16,760 nt of DNA from Nitrosospira sp. (GCA_030453055.1 JAKDLC010000014.1:1-16760), one strand, 5' to 3'. Shown: positions 1-7,052, numbered from the stretch's first letter. Numbers and translations: made by a program. The notes: a model not told the origin generated them from the sequence alone.

Positions 1-115
1 GTTTCCGGACAACGACTACAAAATGATCCCTGGAGTGCCATGCAACCAACTGAATTTATTCTAATTTTAACCGGACAGCAGTGGTATTGGCTACAAAAAT
101 CAATAGCGGTCAGAG
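1..115. other. Non-coding left edge with short repeats
   Basis: No convincing gene is visible here. The 7-mer CCGGACA occurs at 5-11 and again at 71-77. The last bases (101-118) read as a degenerate copy of the CAATAGGGTC element found intact further right, and that copy overlaps the methyltransferase stop codon. The stretch may be the end of a mobile element or an intergenic remnant, but too little is visible to say which. Confidence 0.4.
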
Positions 116-790
116 TCATGTGCGTTTCTGTCCGACTGCCTGATTAAACTGAATAACCTTGGCACATGAGTGGTTCGCATACGTTTCCCATTTGGGGTAG
201 TAACTGGCATCTGCCTCATTGCCCCACACAGACCACTTAGGCCGTGCACCGCGCGCAAATAATTCCAAGTAAGGCCCAAGGCTGCATGACTCTATAATGT
301 CATACATCTCGTCAGGCTTGCGCGAGTGTTCGCGTTTTCGAGTGGCGAGAAAGTTCACCTGACGGCGGCCAGGGGCCAGAGTGCGTACATTCTTGCCCCG
401 CACACCAAACAGCATCAGCTCTGTGACATTGCGAAAGTAGAAGCCTACGCCGCGCCCGTCAGGGCCCCCATCCTTTCGGATTTTGTGCCACACAACATTG
501 GTCTTATATTTGAAGCCCCACGCTTCCATGACCTTGAGACCTTCCGGCAGCAAGGCATTCGGTACCCATAGATAGAGATGTGCCGTATCGTCAGCGATAT
601 CTCGTACCGGTAAGCTCAGTATCTCATCAATTTTCATTGTGCCGTAGCGGGTTAGCCATCTATGCTCTGGGGCCATCTTGCCGGTACGATTTTGAAACTG
701 CCACGGAGGATCTGCAAGGATTGTTCTGAAACGTCTATCGCCCATGTGTTCGAGCAGATCAGTGGCGGGACTAAGAATGCATTTTTTCAT
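116..790 (-). CDS. MT-A70 family adenine methyltransferase
   Basis: This is a 224-residue protein of the MT-A70 family, which transfers a methyl group from S-adenosylmethionine to N6 of adenine in DNA or RNA. The catalytic DPPW motif is at residues 27-30 (ILADPPWQFQNR). The C-terminal part has the family's LELFARG and VWGNE segments near residues 175-192, typical of the cofactor pocket. The ATG at 790 is used, with a weak purine-rich stretch (GGGCAGAG) in front of it. No restriction endonuclease or target-recognition subunit is adjacent, so it appears to be an orphan methyltransferase, of the kind often carried by phages or islands. The flanks are repeats, and its stop codon lies in a degenerate repeat copy. 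The target sequence cannot be read from the protein. Confidence 0.85.
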   Translation of the reverse strand: MKKCILSPATDLLEHMGDRRFRTILADPPWQFQNRTGKMAPEHRWLTRYGTMKIDEILSLPVRDIADDTAHLYLWVPNALLPEGLKVMEAWGFKYKTNVVWHKIRKDGGPDGRGVGFYFRNVTELMLFGVRGKNVRTLAPGRRQVNFLATRKREHSRKPDEMYDIIESCSLGPYLELFARGARPKWSVWGNEADASYYPKWETYANHSCAKVIQFNQAVGQKRT

Positions 791-806
791 ACTCTGCCCA
801 ATCTGT

Positions 807-912
807 AAGGATCAATAGTGAGGATCAAGGAGGATCAAGGAGGATCAAGGAGGATCAAGGAGGATCAATAGGGTCAGAATCGATTGGGTCACTATGGATC
901 CTATTGATCCTT
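807..912. repeat. Tandem 10-bp repeats and inverted repeats upstream of the methyltransferase
   Basis: The 10-mer AGGATCAAGG is repeated four times exactly from 821 to 860, followed by a partial fifth copy to about 868. The 12-mer AAGGATCAATAG at 807-818 recurs as its exact reverse complement CTATTGATCCTT at 901-912. A second copy of its core at 861-871 can pair with 901-911. There is no T-run after these arms, so a terminator is unlikely. The array sits between the start of the methyltransferase gene and the end of parE, so it is in the methyltransferase's 5' region and could affect its transcription. That effect is an inference. Confidence 0.85.
866..886. repeat. CAATAGGGTC near-palindromic element, copy 1
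   Basis: The 21-bp sequence at 866-886 matches 1593-1613 at 19 of 21 positions. A looser, gapped copy is at 101-118. The element begins CAATAGGGTC and ends TCGATTG. In the 1593 copy the two halves pair almost completely around the centre. This is a small dispersed element; whether it is a mobile-element end or a REP-like sequence cannot be told from one window. Confidence 0.7.
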
Positions 913-916
913 CGTT

Positions 917-1210
917 TCAGATATCGAAATAGTCACTTGATAAGAGGCGGGAGCTGGACAAGACGCGCTCTACCCGTACCGTGCCGGAATGTATGGTGTA
1001 GAAAATCAGATATCGGCCAAAGGGAACGATACGGATACCCGCGCCGAATTCCTCGTGCAAGGGTGCCGCTTCGGGAAATGTGACGATGTTGCGGCAGCGC
1101 TCACGGATTTCGCCGATATAGGACAGGGCGCGGCGCGGGTTATCGCGGGCAATATAGCCGGCGATTTCATCAAGGTCAATCTCGGCAAAGGTCGAGAAGA
1201 TACATTGCAT
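917..1210 (-). CDS. parE: ParE-type toxin of a ParDE module
   Basis: This 97-residue protein is a ParE/RelE-fold toxin of a type II toxin-antitoxin module. Members of the ParE branch usually poison DNA gyrase. Family signatures are visible in LDEIAGYIARDNPRRA near the N-terminus, the RIVPFGRYLIFY strand in the middle, and the RVERVLSSSR strand near the end. The open frame extends upstream to 1483, but that part reads across the antitoxin gene in another frame. The ATG at 1210 gives the normal family length and starts 7 bp after the antitoxin stop, so it is chosen here. The pair is most likely co-transcribed from the promoter in front of parD. The assignment to parE and not relE rests on the ParD-like partner and the sequence style. 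Confidence 0.85.
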   Translation of the reverse strand: MQCIFSTFAEIDLDEIAGYIARDNPRRALSYIGEIRERCRNIVTFPEAAPLHEEFGAGIRIVPFGRYLIFYTIHSGTVRVERVLSSSRLLSSDYFDI

Positions 1211-1217
1211 GGAAGCA

Positions 1218-1478
1218 TCAAGCTTGCGTGTCGAGCATGGCCTGATACTTTGCCTCAAGACGCGCGAAAACATCCTCGGCGGGTAGTGCTGGGCTTTCGA
1301 TGCCTTCGCGGATTTTGGCGCGGTATTCCTCAATCTCGAGTTGGCGCAGACGCTCTCGCCCTTCAAGGGTGCGCAAAGCCTCCCGTACAACTTCGCTCGC
1401 GCTTGCATAACGTCCGCTCTCAATCTGCTGACGAATGAAATGTTCGAAATGCTCGCCGATGGCGTAACTGGATGGCAT
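1218..1478 (-). CDS. parD: ParD-type antitoxin (ribbon-helix-helix)
   Basis: This 86-residue antitoxin is the partner of the downstream ParE. The N-terminal 45 residues form the expected ribbon-helix-helix DNA-binding domain, and the SGRYASASEVVREALRTLE segment is typical of ParD. The C-terminal part, rich in Glu, Lys and Arg, would wrap the toxin. It starts at ATG 1478, with AAGGAG eight bases upstream. Antitoxins of this kind normally repress their own operon with the toxin as co-repressor. A perfect 9-bp-arm palindrome lies between the -35 and -10 boxes in front of the gene and is the obvious operator candidate. Confidence 0.88.
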   Translation of the reverse strand: MPSSYAIGEHFEHFIRQQIESGRYASASEVVREALRTLEGRERLRQLEIEEYRAKIREGIESPALPAEDVFARLEAKYQAMLDTQA

Positions 1479-1508
1479 CGCAATGACTCCTTGAATTGAT
1501 TACTTCAA

Positions 1509-1537
1509 ATATTATCAATTATTGATAATTCGCACAA
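1509..1537 (-). promoter_or_regulatory. parDE promoter with internal palindromic operator
   Basis: Reading leftward, TTGTGC (1532-1537) and TAATAT (1509-1514) are separated by 17 bp, a good sigma-70-like arrangement. A perfect palindrome, ATTATCAAT-T-ATTGATAAT, occupies 1511-1529, so it fills the spacer and touches the -10 box. This position suits autorepression by ParD or the ParDE complex. The call is from sequence pattern only. Confidence 0.6.
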
Positions 1538-1555
1538 GCATAGACAGCGAACAGA

Positions 1556-1613
1556 ACCAATAGGGTCGGGACTGATAACCAATAGTGATAACCAATAGGG
1601 TCGGACTCGATTG
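1556..1613. repeat. CAATAGGGTC element, copy 2, with a 13-bp tandem duplication
   Basis: The 13-mer TGATAACCAATAG is duplicated in tandem at 1573-1585 and 1586-1598. CAATAGGGTC occurs at 1558-1567 and 1593-1602. The full 21-bp element at 1593-1613 pairs with itself as a near-palindrome around position 1603: nine of ten positions pair, one of them as G-T. It is the best copy of the element seen at 866-886. The cluster lies between the parDE promoter and a ubiD fragment. Confidence 0.75.
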
Positions 1614-1618
1614 ATCTT

Positions 1619-1693
1619 AAAAAGCAGTACGCAGATCATGCCAAGCGCGTCATGTTCGGCGTATGGAGCTTCCTCCGGCAGTTCATGCACACC
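1619..1693 (+). pseudogene. Fragment of a UbiD-type decarboxylase gene
   Basis: Read on the plus strand in the frame starting AAA at 1619, the sequence gives 25 residues beginning [12 protein letters not shown] and continuing [12 protein letters not shown]. This strongly resembles a conserved internal segment of UbiD, the 3-octaprenyl-4-hydroxybenzoate carboxy-lyase of ubiquinone synthesis, where the equivalent reads roughly [25 protein letters not shown]. Similarity stops abruptly at 1693, and nothing UbiD-like precedes 1619. It is therefore a short orphan scrap, presumably left by a recombination or insertion event. The UbiD family comparison is from memory. A functional ubiD would be expected elsewhere in the genome. 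Confidence 0.7.
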
Positions 1694-1735
1694 ATACTTT
1701 CCACTCTGAGATACCCCAGCAAAAATGGAACGAGG

Positions 1736-2020
1736 TTACAGGGTGCGGTCTTTCACCAAAACCGGGTTTCTGCGATGGTGCAAGCAGGCAATAACAATTG
1801 GCTCTCCCTCTACTTTGAACCAGATGCCGTAAGGAAACCGCTTCATATTCGCCCTGTGGATTTCATCGATCAATTTAGCGTACATCAGCGGATTACGCTC
1901 GATCAGTGACAGAGTTTCATCCACCTTCTGAATGAAATCATTTCCCAGCCCAAAGCGTTGCTGTTCATACCAGTTACGGGCTTGTGCGATGTCGTTGAAT
2001 GCGGCAGGCGTGATCCTCAA
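1736..2020 (-). CDS. ParE/RelE-superfamily toxin
   Basis: This 94-residue protein has the ParE/RelE fold signature: an N-terminal strand [19 protein letters not shown], a helical region around [17 protein letters not shown], then [13 protein letters not shown] and the final strand [10 protein letters not shown]. It is the toxin partner of the small antitoxin just upstream. The reading frame begins with a TTG codon at 2020 that overlaps the antitoxin stop (TTGA), and no ATG is in frame near that point. Translational coupling from the antitoxin is therefore the likely way it is made, which would keep toxin yield low. Whether it attacks gyrase (ParE-like) or mRNA on the ribosome (RelE-like) cannot be decided from the sequence. 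Confidence 0.82.
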   Translation of the reverse strand: MRITPAAFNDIAQARNWYEQQRFGLGNDFIQKVDETLSLIERNPLMYAKLIDEIHRANMKRFPYGIWFKVEGEPIVIACLHHRRNPVLVKDRTL

Positions 2021-2226
2021 GGCATTAATCGCCGTTTCGCGTCCTCCCAGGTAACCGATGTTGCTTTATCCTGAGGAAAGGTTTTGAGGCGGGATTTTAT
2101 TTCATCCGCAACCTCCGGGGATACCGGGATTTGATCCTGCTCAAGGCTCTCCGATAGCAAATCCATCAGCTCCAGCTTTTGATCTGCCGTAAGTGTCTTA
2201 ACGTCTTCTCTTGTTAACATCTTCAT
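2017..2226 (-). CDS. Addiction module antitoxin (small helical family)
   Basis: This 69-residue protein resembles the putative addiction module component family, small antitoxins with a conserved start like LTADQKLELMDLLSESL and a tail like SVTWEDAKRRL. These usually sit directly before a ParE/RelE-type toxin, as here. It is a different family from the ParD antitoxin encoded 0.5 kb away. The start at ATG 2226 is supported by GGAAGGAG about nine bases upstream; a second ATG two codons in is possible. A good promoter lies 50-75 bp upstream. The antitoxin would neutralise the toxin encoded by the overlapping downstream gene. Confidence 0.82.
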   Translation of the reverse strand: MKMLTREDVKTLTADQKLELMDLLSESLEQDQIPVSPEVADEIKSRLKTFPQDKATSVTWEDAKRRLMP

Positions 2227-2272
2227 GAATGCTTACTCCTTCCATCTAAAAATCTTCAATTATTTCAAGTGA

Positions 2273-2301
2273 ACTATAACTTTGGGGAGAATGGCCTTCA
2301 A
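2273..2301 (-). promoter_or_regulatory. Sigma-70-like promoter of the second toxin-antitoxin module
   Basis: On the minus strand, TTGAAG (2296-2301) and TATAGT (2273-2278) are separated by exactly 17 bp, matching the consensus at four and five of six positions. The predicted start is about 40 bp before the antitoxin ATG. The rest of 2227-2349, between this module and the dnaE2 stop, holds no gene and no clear terminator. Confidence 0.55.
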
Positions 2302-2349
2302 GAGATATTTGGAAAAAGTACCAGCACAGATAAGGCGTAGGATACTAAC

Positions 2350-5300
2350 CTAATGAAAATCCCGGCTTTCCACCGTGAGATCGCCCAGCAAGTGGCTGTG
2401 GTCTACGAGCCGTTTGGCGATCACGTGTTTGACTTCACTGTCACATTGCCATACGCCATAGACCGTTAAAAGCCTTGAGTTCAATGCCTCACGGCGCTGC
2501 TTCTGGACAAGCTGGTTCCATACCACGACGTTCGTTATCCCGGTCTCGTCTTCGAGCGTTACGAACATTACGCCATTGGCGCTTCCGGGGCGCTGCCGGC
2601 AAGTCACGATGCCGGTGGTCCAGACCAGCCGCCCGGCGGGGTAATCATCCAGCTCCATGGCCGAACGCAGATTCATTCTGGTCAGCTTAGGCCGCAACAA
2701 GGCAAGAGGATGTCTGCGCAGGGTAAGTCCCGTGCTGGCGTAGTCGGCCATGACTTCCTCTCCCTCGGGTGCGGCAGGAATGGCCGGTAATATCTCTCTT
2801 ATCGGGGCATCCCGCATCAGGTCTCGCTGCCTTATATGGGGTGCTACTGCCCATAGCGTCTGTCGCCGATGACCTGACAAGGTGGATAGCGCATCGGAGC
2901 TGGCGAGGGCGCGCATTTCAGCGGTATTCAGCGATGCGCGGTTTGCCAGATCGGTTGCGTTCTCAAAAGATGCGGTTGTTCTTGCTTCAACAATGCGCCT
3001 GGCCGCTTCCAGGCCCATGCCGTTTACTCTGTTCAAGCCTAGCCGGACAGCGGATTGTGTGGGCCGTGCGGATTGTGCGGGCCGTGCGGGTTGGGAGGAT
3101 TTGTCTGTCTGTTCTTCAAGCGTGCAATCCCAGTCACTGATCGTTACGTCCACCGGTCTGATTTGAACGGCATGCCGGCTGGCATCCTGAATCAGCTGCG
3201 AGGCGCTATAAAAACCCATGGGCAGACTGTTCAGCATTGCGCACAGGAAGGCGGCGGGTTCGTGGCATTTAAGCCAGGCTGATACATATACCAGCAGCGC
3301 AAAGCTGGCGGCAAGAGATTCCGGAAACCCATATTCGCCGAAACCCTCGATTTGCCGGAAGATGCGTTCGGCAAATTCAGAATCATAACCTCGACTGGTC
3401 ATCCCCTCGATCAACCTCTTATGGAAGGAAGCAAGTTCGCCTTTTCTTTTCCAGGCGGCCATGGAGCGCCGCAGCTGATCCGCTTCGCCCGGGCTGAAGC
3501 CGGCGGCAAGTATTGCCAATTGCATCACCTGTTCCTGGAAGATCGGTACGCCGAGTGTGCGCTCCAAAGCGGTTCTGACTTCCTCGCCTGGATAGATCAC
3601 GGGTTCCAGTCCCTGGCGGCGGCGCAAATAGGGATGCACCATGCCCCCCTGAATCGGCCCGGGACGCACGATGCCGACTTCTATCACCAGATCATAGAAG
3701 GTTCGTGGTTTCAAACGCGGCAGCATGGACATCTGTGCGCGGGACTCGATCTGGAAGACGCCGACCGTGTCGGCTTTGCAAATCATGTCGAATGTGGCTT
3801 CATCTTTTGCCGGAATATCCTGCATCGGGAAGGGCGTGCCACGCCGGGCGGAAATCAGATCGAGCGTGCGGCGGATCGCCGACAGCATGCCCAGTGCGAG
3901 CACATCGACTTTCATTAATCCTACGGCCGCCAGATCGTCCTTATCCCATTGGATGATGCGGCGATCCGGCATCGCGGCGTTTTCGATGGGAACCATACGG
4001 CACAGCTTGTCGCGCGTAATCACAAAGCCACCCACATGCTGTGACAAATGACGCGGGAAGCCATGCAGGGTTGTGCTCAGCAGGATCAGCTTCTGAATAA
4101 TCGGACTATCGGGATCGAAACCGTTCTCGGTCAGGCGTTGGCGAATGTCCGAAGTTTTATCCCACCAGGCAAAAGAAGCGAATAGATGCTTGATCCTTGC
4201 GATATCGAGTCCCAGCGCCTTGCCTACATCCTGAATCGCCGAACGTGTACGGTAGGTAATCACCGTCGCGGCTATCGCGGCACGATCCCGGCCATATTTC
4301 CGGTAGATGTACTGGATGACTTCCTCGCGGCGATGGTGCTCGAAATCGACATCGATATCGGGAGGTTCATTACGTTCTTTGGAAATGAATCGCGCAAACA
4401 GCAGACTGCTGCGCTCCGGATCGATCTCGGTAATGCCAAGGCAATAGCAGACCGCGGAATTGGCCGCCGATCCGCGTCCCTGGCAGAGAATGCCGCGTGA
4501 CCGGGCGAACTTTACGATATCGAATACCGTCAGGAAGTAGGGCTCATACCCAAGCTCGGCGATCAGTTGCAACTCCTGCTCGATCTGCCTTTTGACCTTG
4601 ACCGAGGTACCGCTGGGAAAGCGTCTTGCCATACCCTCCTCGACCATGCGCCGCAGATAATCTGCATATGTTTCATCCGCCCTGGCGTCCGTCCCGGTCA
4701 ATTCCTCGGGATACTCATAGCGCAGTTCATCCAGCGAAAAAGTACAGCGTTTTGCCACTGCAATGGTCTCCTGCAGGAGTTCCGGCGGATAGAGTTGGCT
4801 CAACTGCAACCTCGTGCGCAAATGCTGCTCGGCATTAGGTTGCAGCGCATAGCCGCATTCACCCAACGGCTTGCCGAGATGGATGGCGGTCATCGTATCC
4901 TGCAGAGGCTTGCGGGAAGGGTCGTGCATATGAACGTCGCCCGCGGCCATGAGCGGCATGCCCGTGATATCGGCAGCCTGCCGTATTCTATCGAACAGCA
5001 GATCTTCGCCGGCATGAAGCAATAGCTCGACAGCAGCCCGGCAGCGTCCGGGAAATAGCGACAGCGCCCAGCGCATATCATTTATCAAAGAACTGTCCGC
5101 CTGATTGAAGCGAGGGATCAACAAGACCAGGCAATCTTCCAGCAGCGCGAGATGGGAAGCATCGGAGCAGCTTTCGAAATCCGCGCGGCCTATGCGATAC
5201 GTTCCTTTTCCCGTACGCTGCCTTGCCAATGTTATCAATTCGCACAGATTGCCGTAGCCATTCCGATTCATGGCCAGGCAGACCAGGCGTAATCCATCCT

Positions 5301-5523
5301 CCAGAATGAATTGACTGCCGATCAAAAGGTGCAGCCCCGCCTTTCTGGCTGCGGAATGCGCTCGCACGACACCCGCCATGGAACATTCGTCCGTAATGGC
5401 CAGTGAGGTATAGCCCAAGGTTACCGCGCGCTCAACCAGTTCCTCCGGCAAGGAGGCGCCCTTCAGGAAGCTGAAGCTGGAGCAGCAATGAAGCTCGGCG
5501 TACGCGGGGTCAGAAGAATACAT
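2350..5523 (-). CDS. dnaE2: Error-prone DNA polymerase III alpha-type subunit DnaE2
   Basis: This 1057-residue C-family polymerase performs error-prone DNA synthesis past lesions, working with ImuA and ImuB and the sliding clamp. The N-terminal ~200 residues are the PHP domain (from YAELHCCSSFSFLKGAS). The palm follows, with GRGSAANSAVCYCLGIT near 349-365, the PPDIDVDF catalytic motif with Asp391 and Asp393, and the third aspartate in MKVDVL near 540. Fingers include VRPGPIQGGMVHPYLRRR. A helix-hairpin-helix region and a C-terminal OB fold (about 967-1002) complete the order. The ATG at 5523, two bases after the imuB stop, is preferred over an in-frame TTG at 5553. A small Pro/Ala/Arg/Gln repeat at about 811-825 is encoded by an 18-bp tandem duplication. 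It is last in the lexA2-imuA-imuB-dnaE2 operon and should be damage-induced. Confidence 0.97.
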   Translation of the reverse strand: MYSSDPAYAELHCCSSFSFLKGASLPEELVERAVTLGYTSLAITDECSMAGVVRAHSAARKAGLHLLIGSQFILEDGLRLVCLAMNRNGYGNLCELITLARQRTGKGTYRIGRADFESCSDASHLALLEDCLVLLIPRFNQADSSLINDMRWALSLFPGRCRAAVELLLHAGEDLLFDRIRQAADITGMPLMAAGDVHMHDPSRKPLQDTMTAIHLGKPLGECGYALQPNAEQHLRTRLQLSQLYPPELLQETIAVAKRCTFSLDELRYEYPEELTGTDARADETYADYLRRMVEEGMARRFPSGTSVKVKRQIEQELQLIAELGYEPYFLTVFDIVKFARSRGILCQGRGSAANSAVCYCLGITEIDPERSSLLFARFISKERNEPPDIDVDFEHHRREEVIQYIYRKYGRDRAAIAATVITYRTRSAIQDVGKALGLDIARIKHLFASFAWWDKTSDIRQRLTENGFDPDSPIIQKLILLSTTLHGFPRHLSQHVGGFVITRDKLCRMVPIENAAMPDRRIIQWDKDDLAAVGLMKVDVLALGMLSAIRRTLDLISARRGTPFPMQDIPAKDEATFDMICKADTVGVFQIESRAQMSMLPRLKPRTFYDLVIEVGIVRPGPIQGGMVHPYLRRRQGLEPVIYPGEEVRTALERTLGVPIFQEQVMQLAILAAGFSPGEADQLRRSMAAWKRKGELASFHKRLIEGMTSRGYDSEFAERIFRQIEGFGEYGFPESLAASFALLVYVSAWLKCHEPAAFLCAMLNSLPMGFYSASQLIQDASRHAVQIRPVDVTISDWDCTLEEQTDKSSQPARPAQSARPTQSAVRLGLNRVNGMGLEAARRIVEARTTASFENATDLANRASLNTAEMRALASSDALSTLSGHRRQTLWAVAPHIRQRDLMRDAPIREILPAIPAAPEGEEVMADYASTGLTLRRHPLALLRPKLTRMNLRSAMELDDYPAGRLVWTTGIVTCRQRPGSANGVMFVTLEDETGITNVVVWNQLVQKQRREALNSRLLTVYGVWQCDSEVKHVIAKRLVDHSHLLGDLTVESRDFH
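3051..3086. repeat. 18-bp tandem duplication inside dnaE2
   Basis: CGGATTGTGTGGGCCGTG at 3051-3068 is followed directly by CGGATTGTGCGGGCCGTG at 3069-3086, with one mismatch. The unit keeps frame and encodes a six-residue repeat (around PAQSARPTQSAV) in what is probably a flexible linker between the polymerase core and the helix-hairpin-helix region. Confidence 0.85.
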
Positions 5524-5525
5524 GA

Positions 5526-7052
5526 TTACCCGAATAGTCCCTGCAAATACCAACTCTTAGCTGTTTTACCCTTTTTATCTTTTTCTGCCGGATTGTGTTC
5601 GTGGTAGATCCATAACAATTGGCCAAGCGCATTCTCCGCAATAAAATAATCGCGTGCGATCGGCGCATCATCCCACCAACCCGCTTCGATCCGCTCCGGT
5701 CCCGCAATCAGTTTCAATGGTGAGCCATAAACCGGTTGGCGGCGTTGCAGCTTCAGTTCCAGCGGAGTTTCCACTAGCCAGGCGGGACGGGCCAGTTCCG
5801 CCGGAATGGTTTCCCGATGTGTTTCCCGATATGAAAAACTGCTTATTCCCTTCATTCCCAAGGGTTCAAATCGCTGGCTGCGTTCCGGACGGTGATCAGG
5901 GACAACTGTTAAACCCGAGATGGCCCGCGGTCCGAGGCGAAAAGTCAATTTCTCGATAAACCGGTTCAATGAGGTTGCCTCTGATTGCGCGGTTGGGAAC
6001 AGTTCCAGATTGGCATCTGCCCCCGCGGTTATTTCATCCGCCACCAGTTCCAGTTCACAAACCGGGGCCGCTATTTTTGTACGCTCCAGGCGTTCACGGA
6101 GCAAAATCATTAAATGCCGCGGGTCACCGCTCTGTTCAGAAAGCCGTATGTTTATCGGCGTGGATTTGTGCGGCTGCCGAAGGGAATATTCGTGGTGCAA
6201 AACGAATGAAAACGCCAAAACTGCCGTATGACGCGAAGCCAGCCAGCCGCACATCTGCTCGATCATTCGCTGCACGGGGACCAGCAACGATTCGACACTT
6301 TCAACCTGAGCCATCAGTTTCATCGCTTGCTGAAAATATTCCGGTATTTCAAGCCACTTTTGCGGATCGGGAGAGTCGCCGTAGGCACGATCCAGCTCCG
6401 CCGGCAGATTCGGACCAAATCGACGTGCTATTCCACTGCGGGGCAATTGCCGTAAATCAGCCAACGTTTTGCAGCCTATGCCGCGAATGACTTCAAGATG
6501 AGGCTGGGCCGACTCCAGCAAACCGACGGGCAGGGAATCGAGCAATGAGCGGAACTTGACCCCTGCTCCATTGATGACGGTGCGCGGCGGCGCGGACAGC
6601 GCCAGCAGCCATGCACCCCTGGCGGTGGGGGCAATACCGGTACAGAGTTGCAAGCCCTGCGCAGCCACTGCCCGATTGAGCAATTGACACAACTTTTTCA
6701 GCCCGCCAAACAGCCTCAGGCTTGCGGAAACTTCGGCAATAAGGCCGCCGCCGCGTTGCATCACGATGTTGGGCGTGAAACGCAACGCGGCATGCGCAGC
6801 TTCTTGCAGCACTTTCATTTCCTCATTCGGGTCATGTTCAATTACCACCAGGTCGGGGAAAAGGGCCAATGCGCCGGCCAGGGGTTGATGCGCCATCACC
6901 CCATACCGTTGTGCCGGTTGATTGGCCTGCTGGATATACACCTGATTACCCTTGCGGACAGTCACCGCCATTGCGGGAATCAACGCAGCCGGAAACCGGC
7001 GTTCAACCCAGTCAAGTGACAACGCTGGACAATGAAGAGCGATCCACAGCAT
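5526..7052 (-). CDS. imuB: ImuB, catalytically degenerate Y-family polymerase-like protein
   Basis: This 508-residue protein belongs to the ImuB family, Y-family polymerase homologues that have lost catalysis and act as hubs linking ImuA, DnaE2 and the beta clamp. It starts MLWIALHCPALSLDWVERRF, the family-typical N-terminus, but lacks the acidic residues of the active Y-family motif (usually D-x-D near the start) and the SxDE motif; ASLRLFGG appears instead. A helix-hairpin-helix segment lies near 185-207 (IRGIGCKTLADLRQLP). NLELFP near 348-353 could be a clamp-binding motif. The open frame extends to a TTG at 7136, but the ATG at 7052 fits the family and shortens the overlap with imuA to 41 bp. 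It lies two bases before dnaE2. Confidence 0.93.
   Translation of the reverse strand: MLWIALHCPALSLDWVERRFPAALIPAMAVTVRKGNQVYIQQANQPAQRYGVMAHQPLAGALALFPDLVVIEHDPNEEMKVLQEAAHAALRFTPNIVMQRGGGLIAEVSASLRLFGGLKKLCQLLNRAVAAQGLQLCTGIAPTARGAWLLALSAPPRTVINGAGVKFRSLLDSLPVGLLESAQPHLEVIRGIGCKTLADLRQLPRSGIARRFGPNLPAELDRAYGDSPDPQKWLEIPEYFQQAMKLMAQVESVESLLVPVQRMIEQMCGWLASRHTAVLAFSFVLHHEYSLRQPHKSTPINIRLSEQSGDPRHLMILLRERLERTKIAAPVCELELVADEITAGADANLELFPTAQSEATSLNRFIEKLTFRLGPRAISGLTVVPDHRPERSQRFEPLGMKGISSFSYRETHRETIPAELARPAWLVETPLELKLQRRQPVYGSPLKLIAGPERIEAGWWDDAPIARDYFIAENALGQLLWIYHEHNPAEKDKKGKTAKSWYLQGLFG

Noticed and set aside
821..868. Possible CRISPR array
   Set aside because: The repeat unit is 10 bp, in direct tandem with no spacers, and no cas gene is near.
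1211..1483. N-terminal extension of the ParE frame (188 residues in total)
   Set aside because: It reads across the parD gene in another frame and has no ParE-like sequence; ATG 1210 gives the normal toxin length.
1505..1690. 61-residue minus-strand open frame between the toxin-antitoxin modules
   Set aside because: It is antisense to the ubiD fragment and runs through the repeats and parDE promoter, with no recognisable features.
2475..5025. Long plus-strand open frames opposite dnaE2 (and similar ones opposite imuB and gspE)
   Set aside because: They are antisense shadows of a high-GC gene with clear family motifs on the other strand; none shows a recognisable domain.
5524..5553. Upstream TTG start for dnaE2
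   Set aside because: It would overlap imuB by 28 bp and adds residues not seen in the family; ATG 5523 lies just after the imuB stop.
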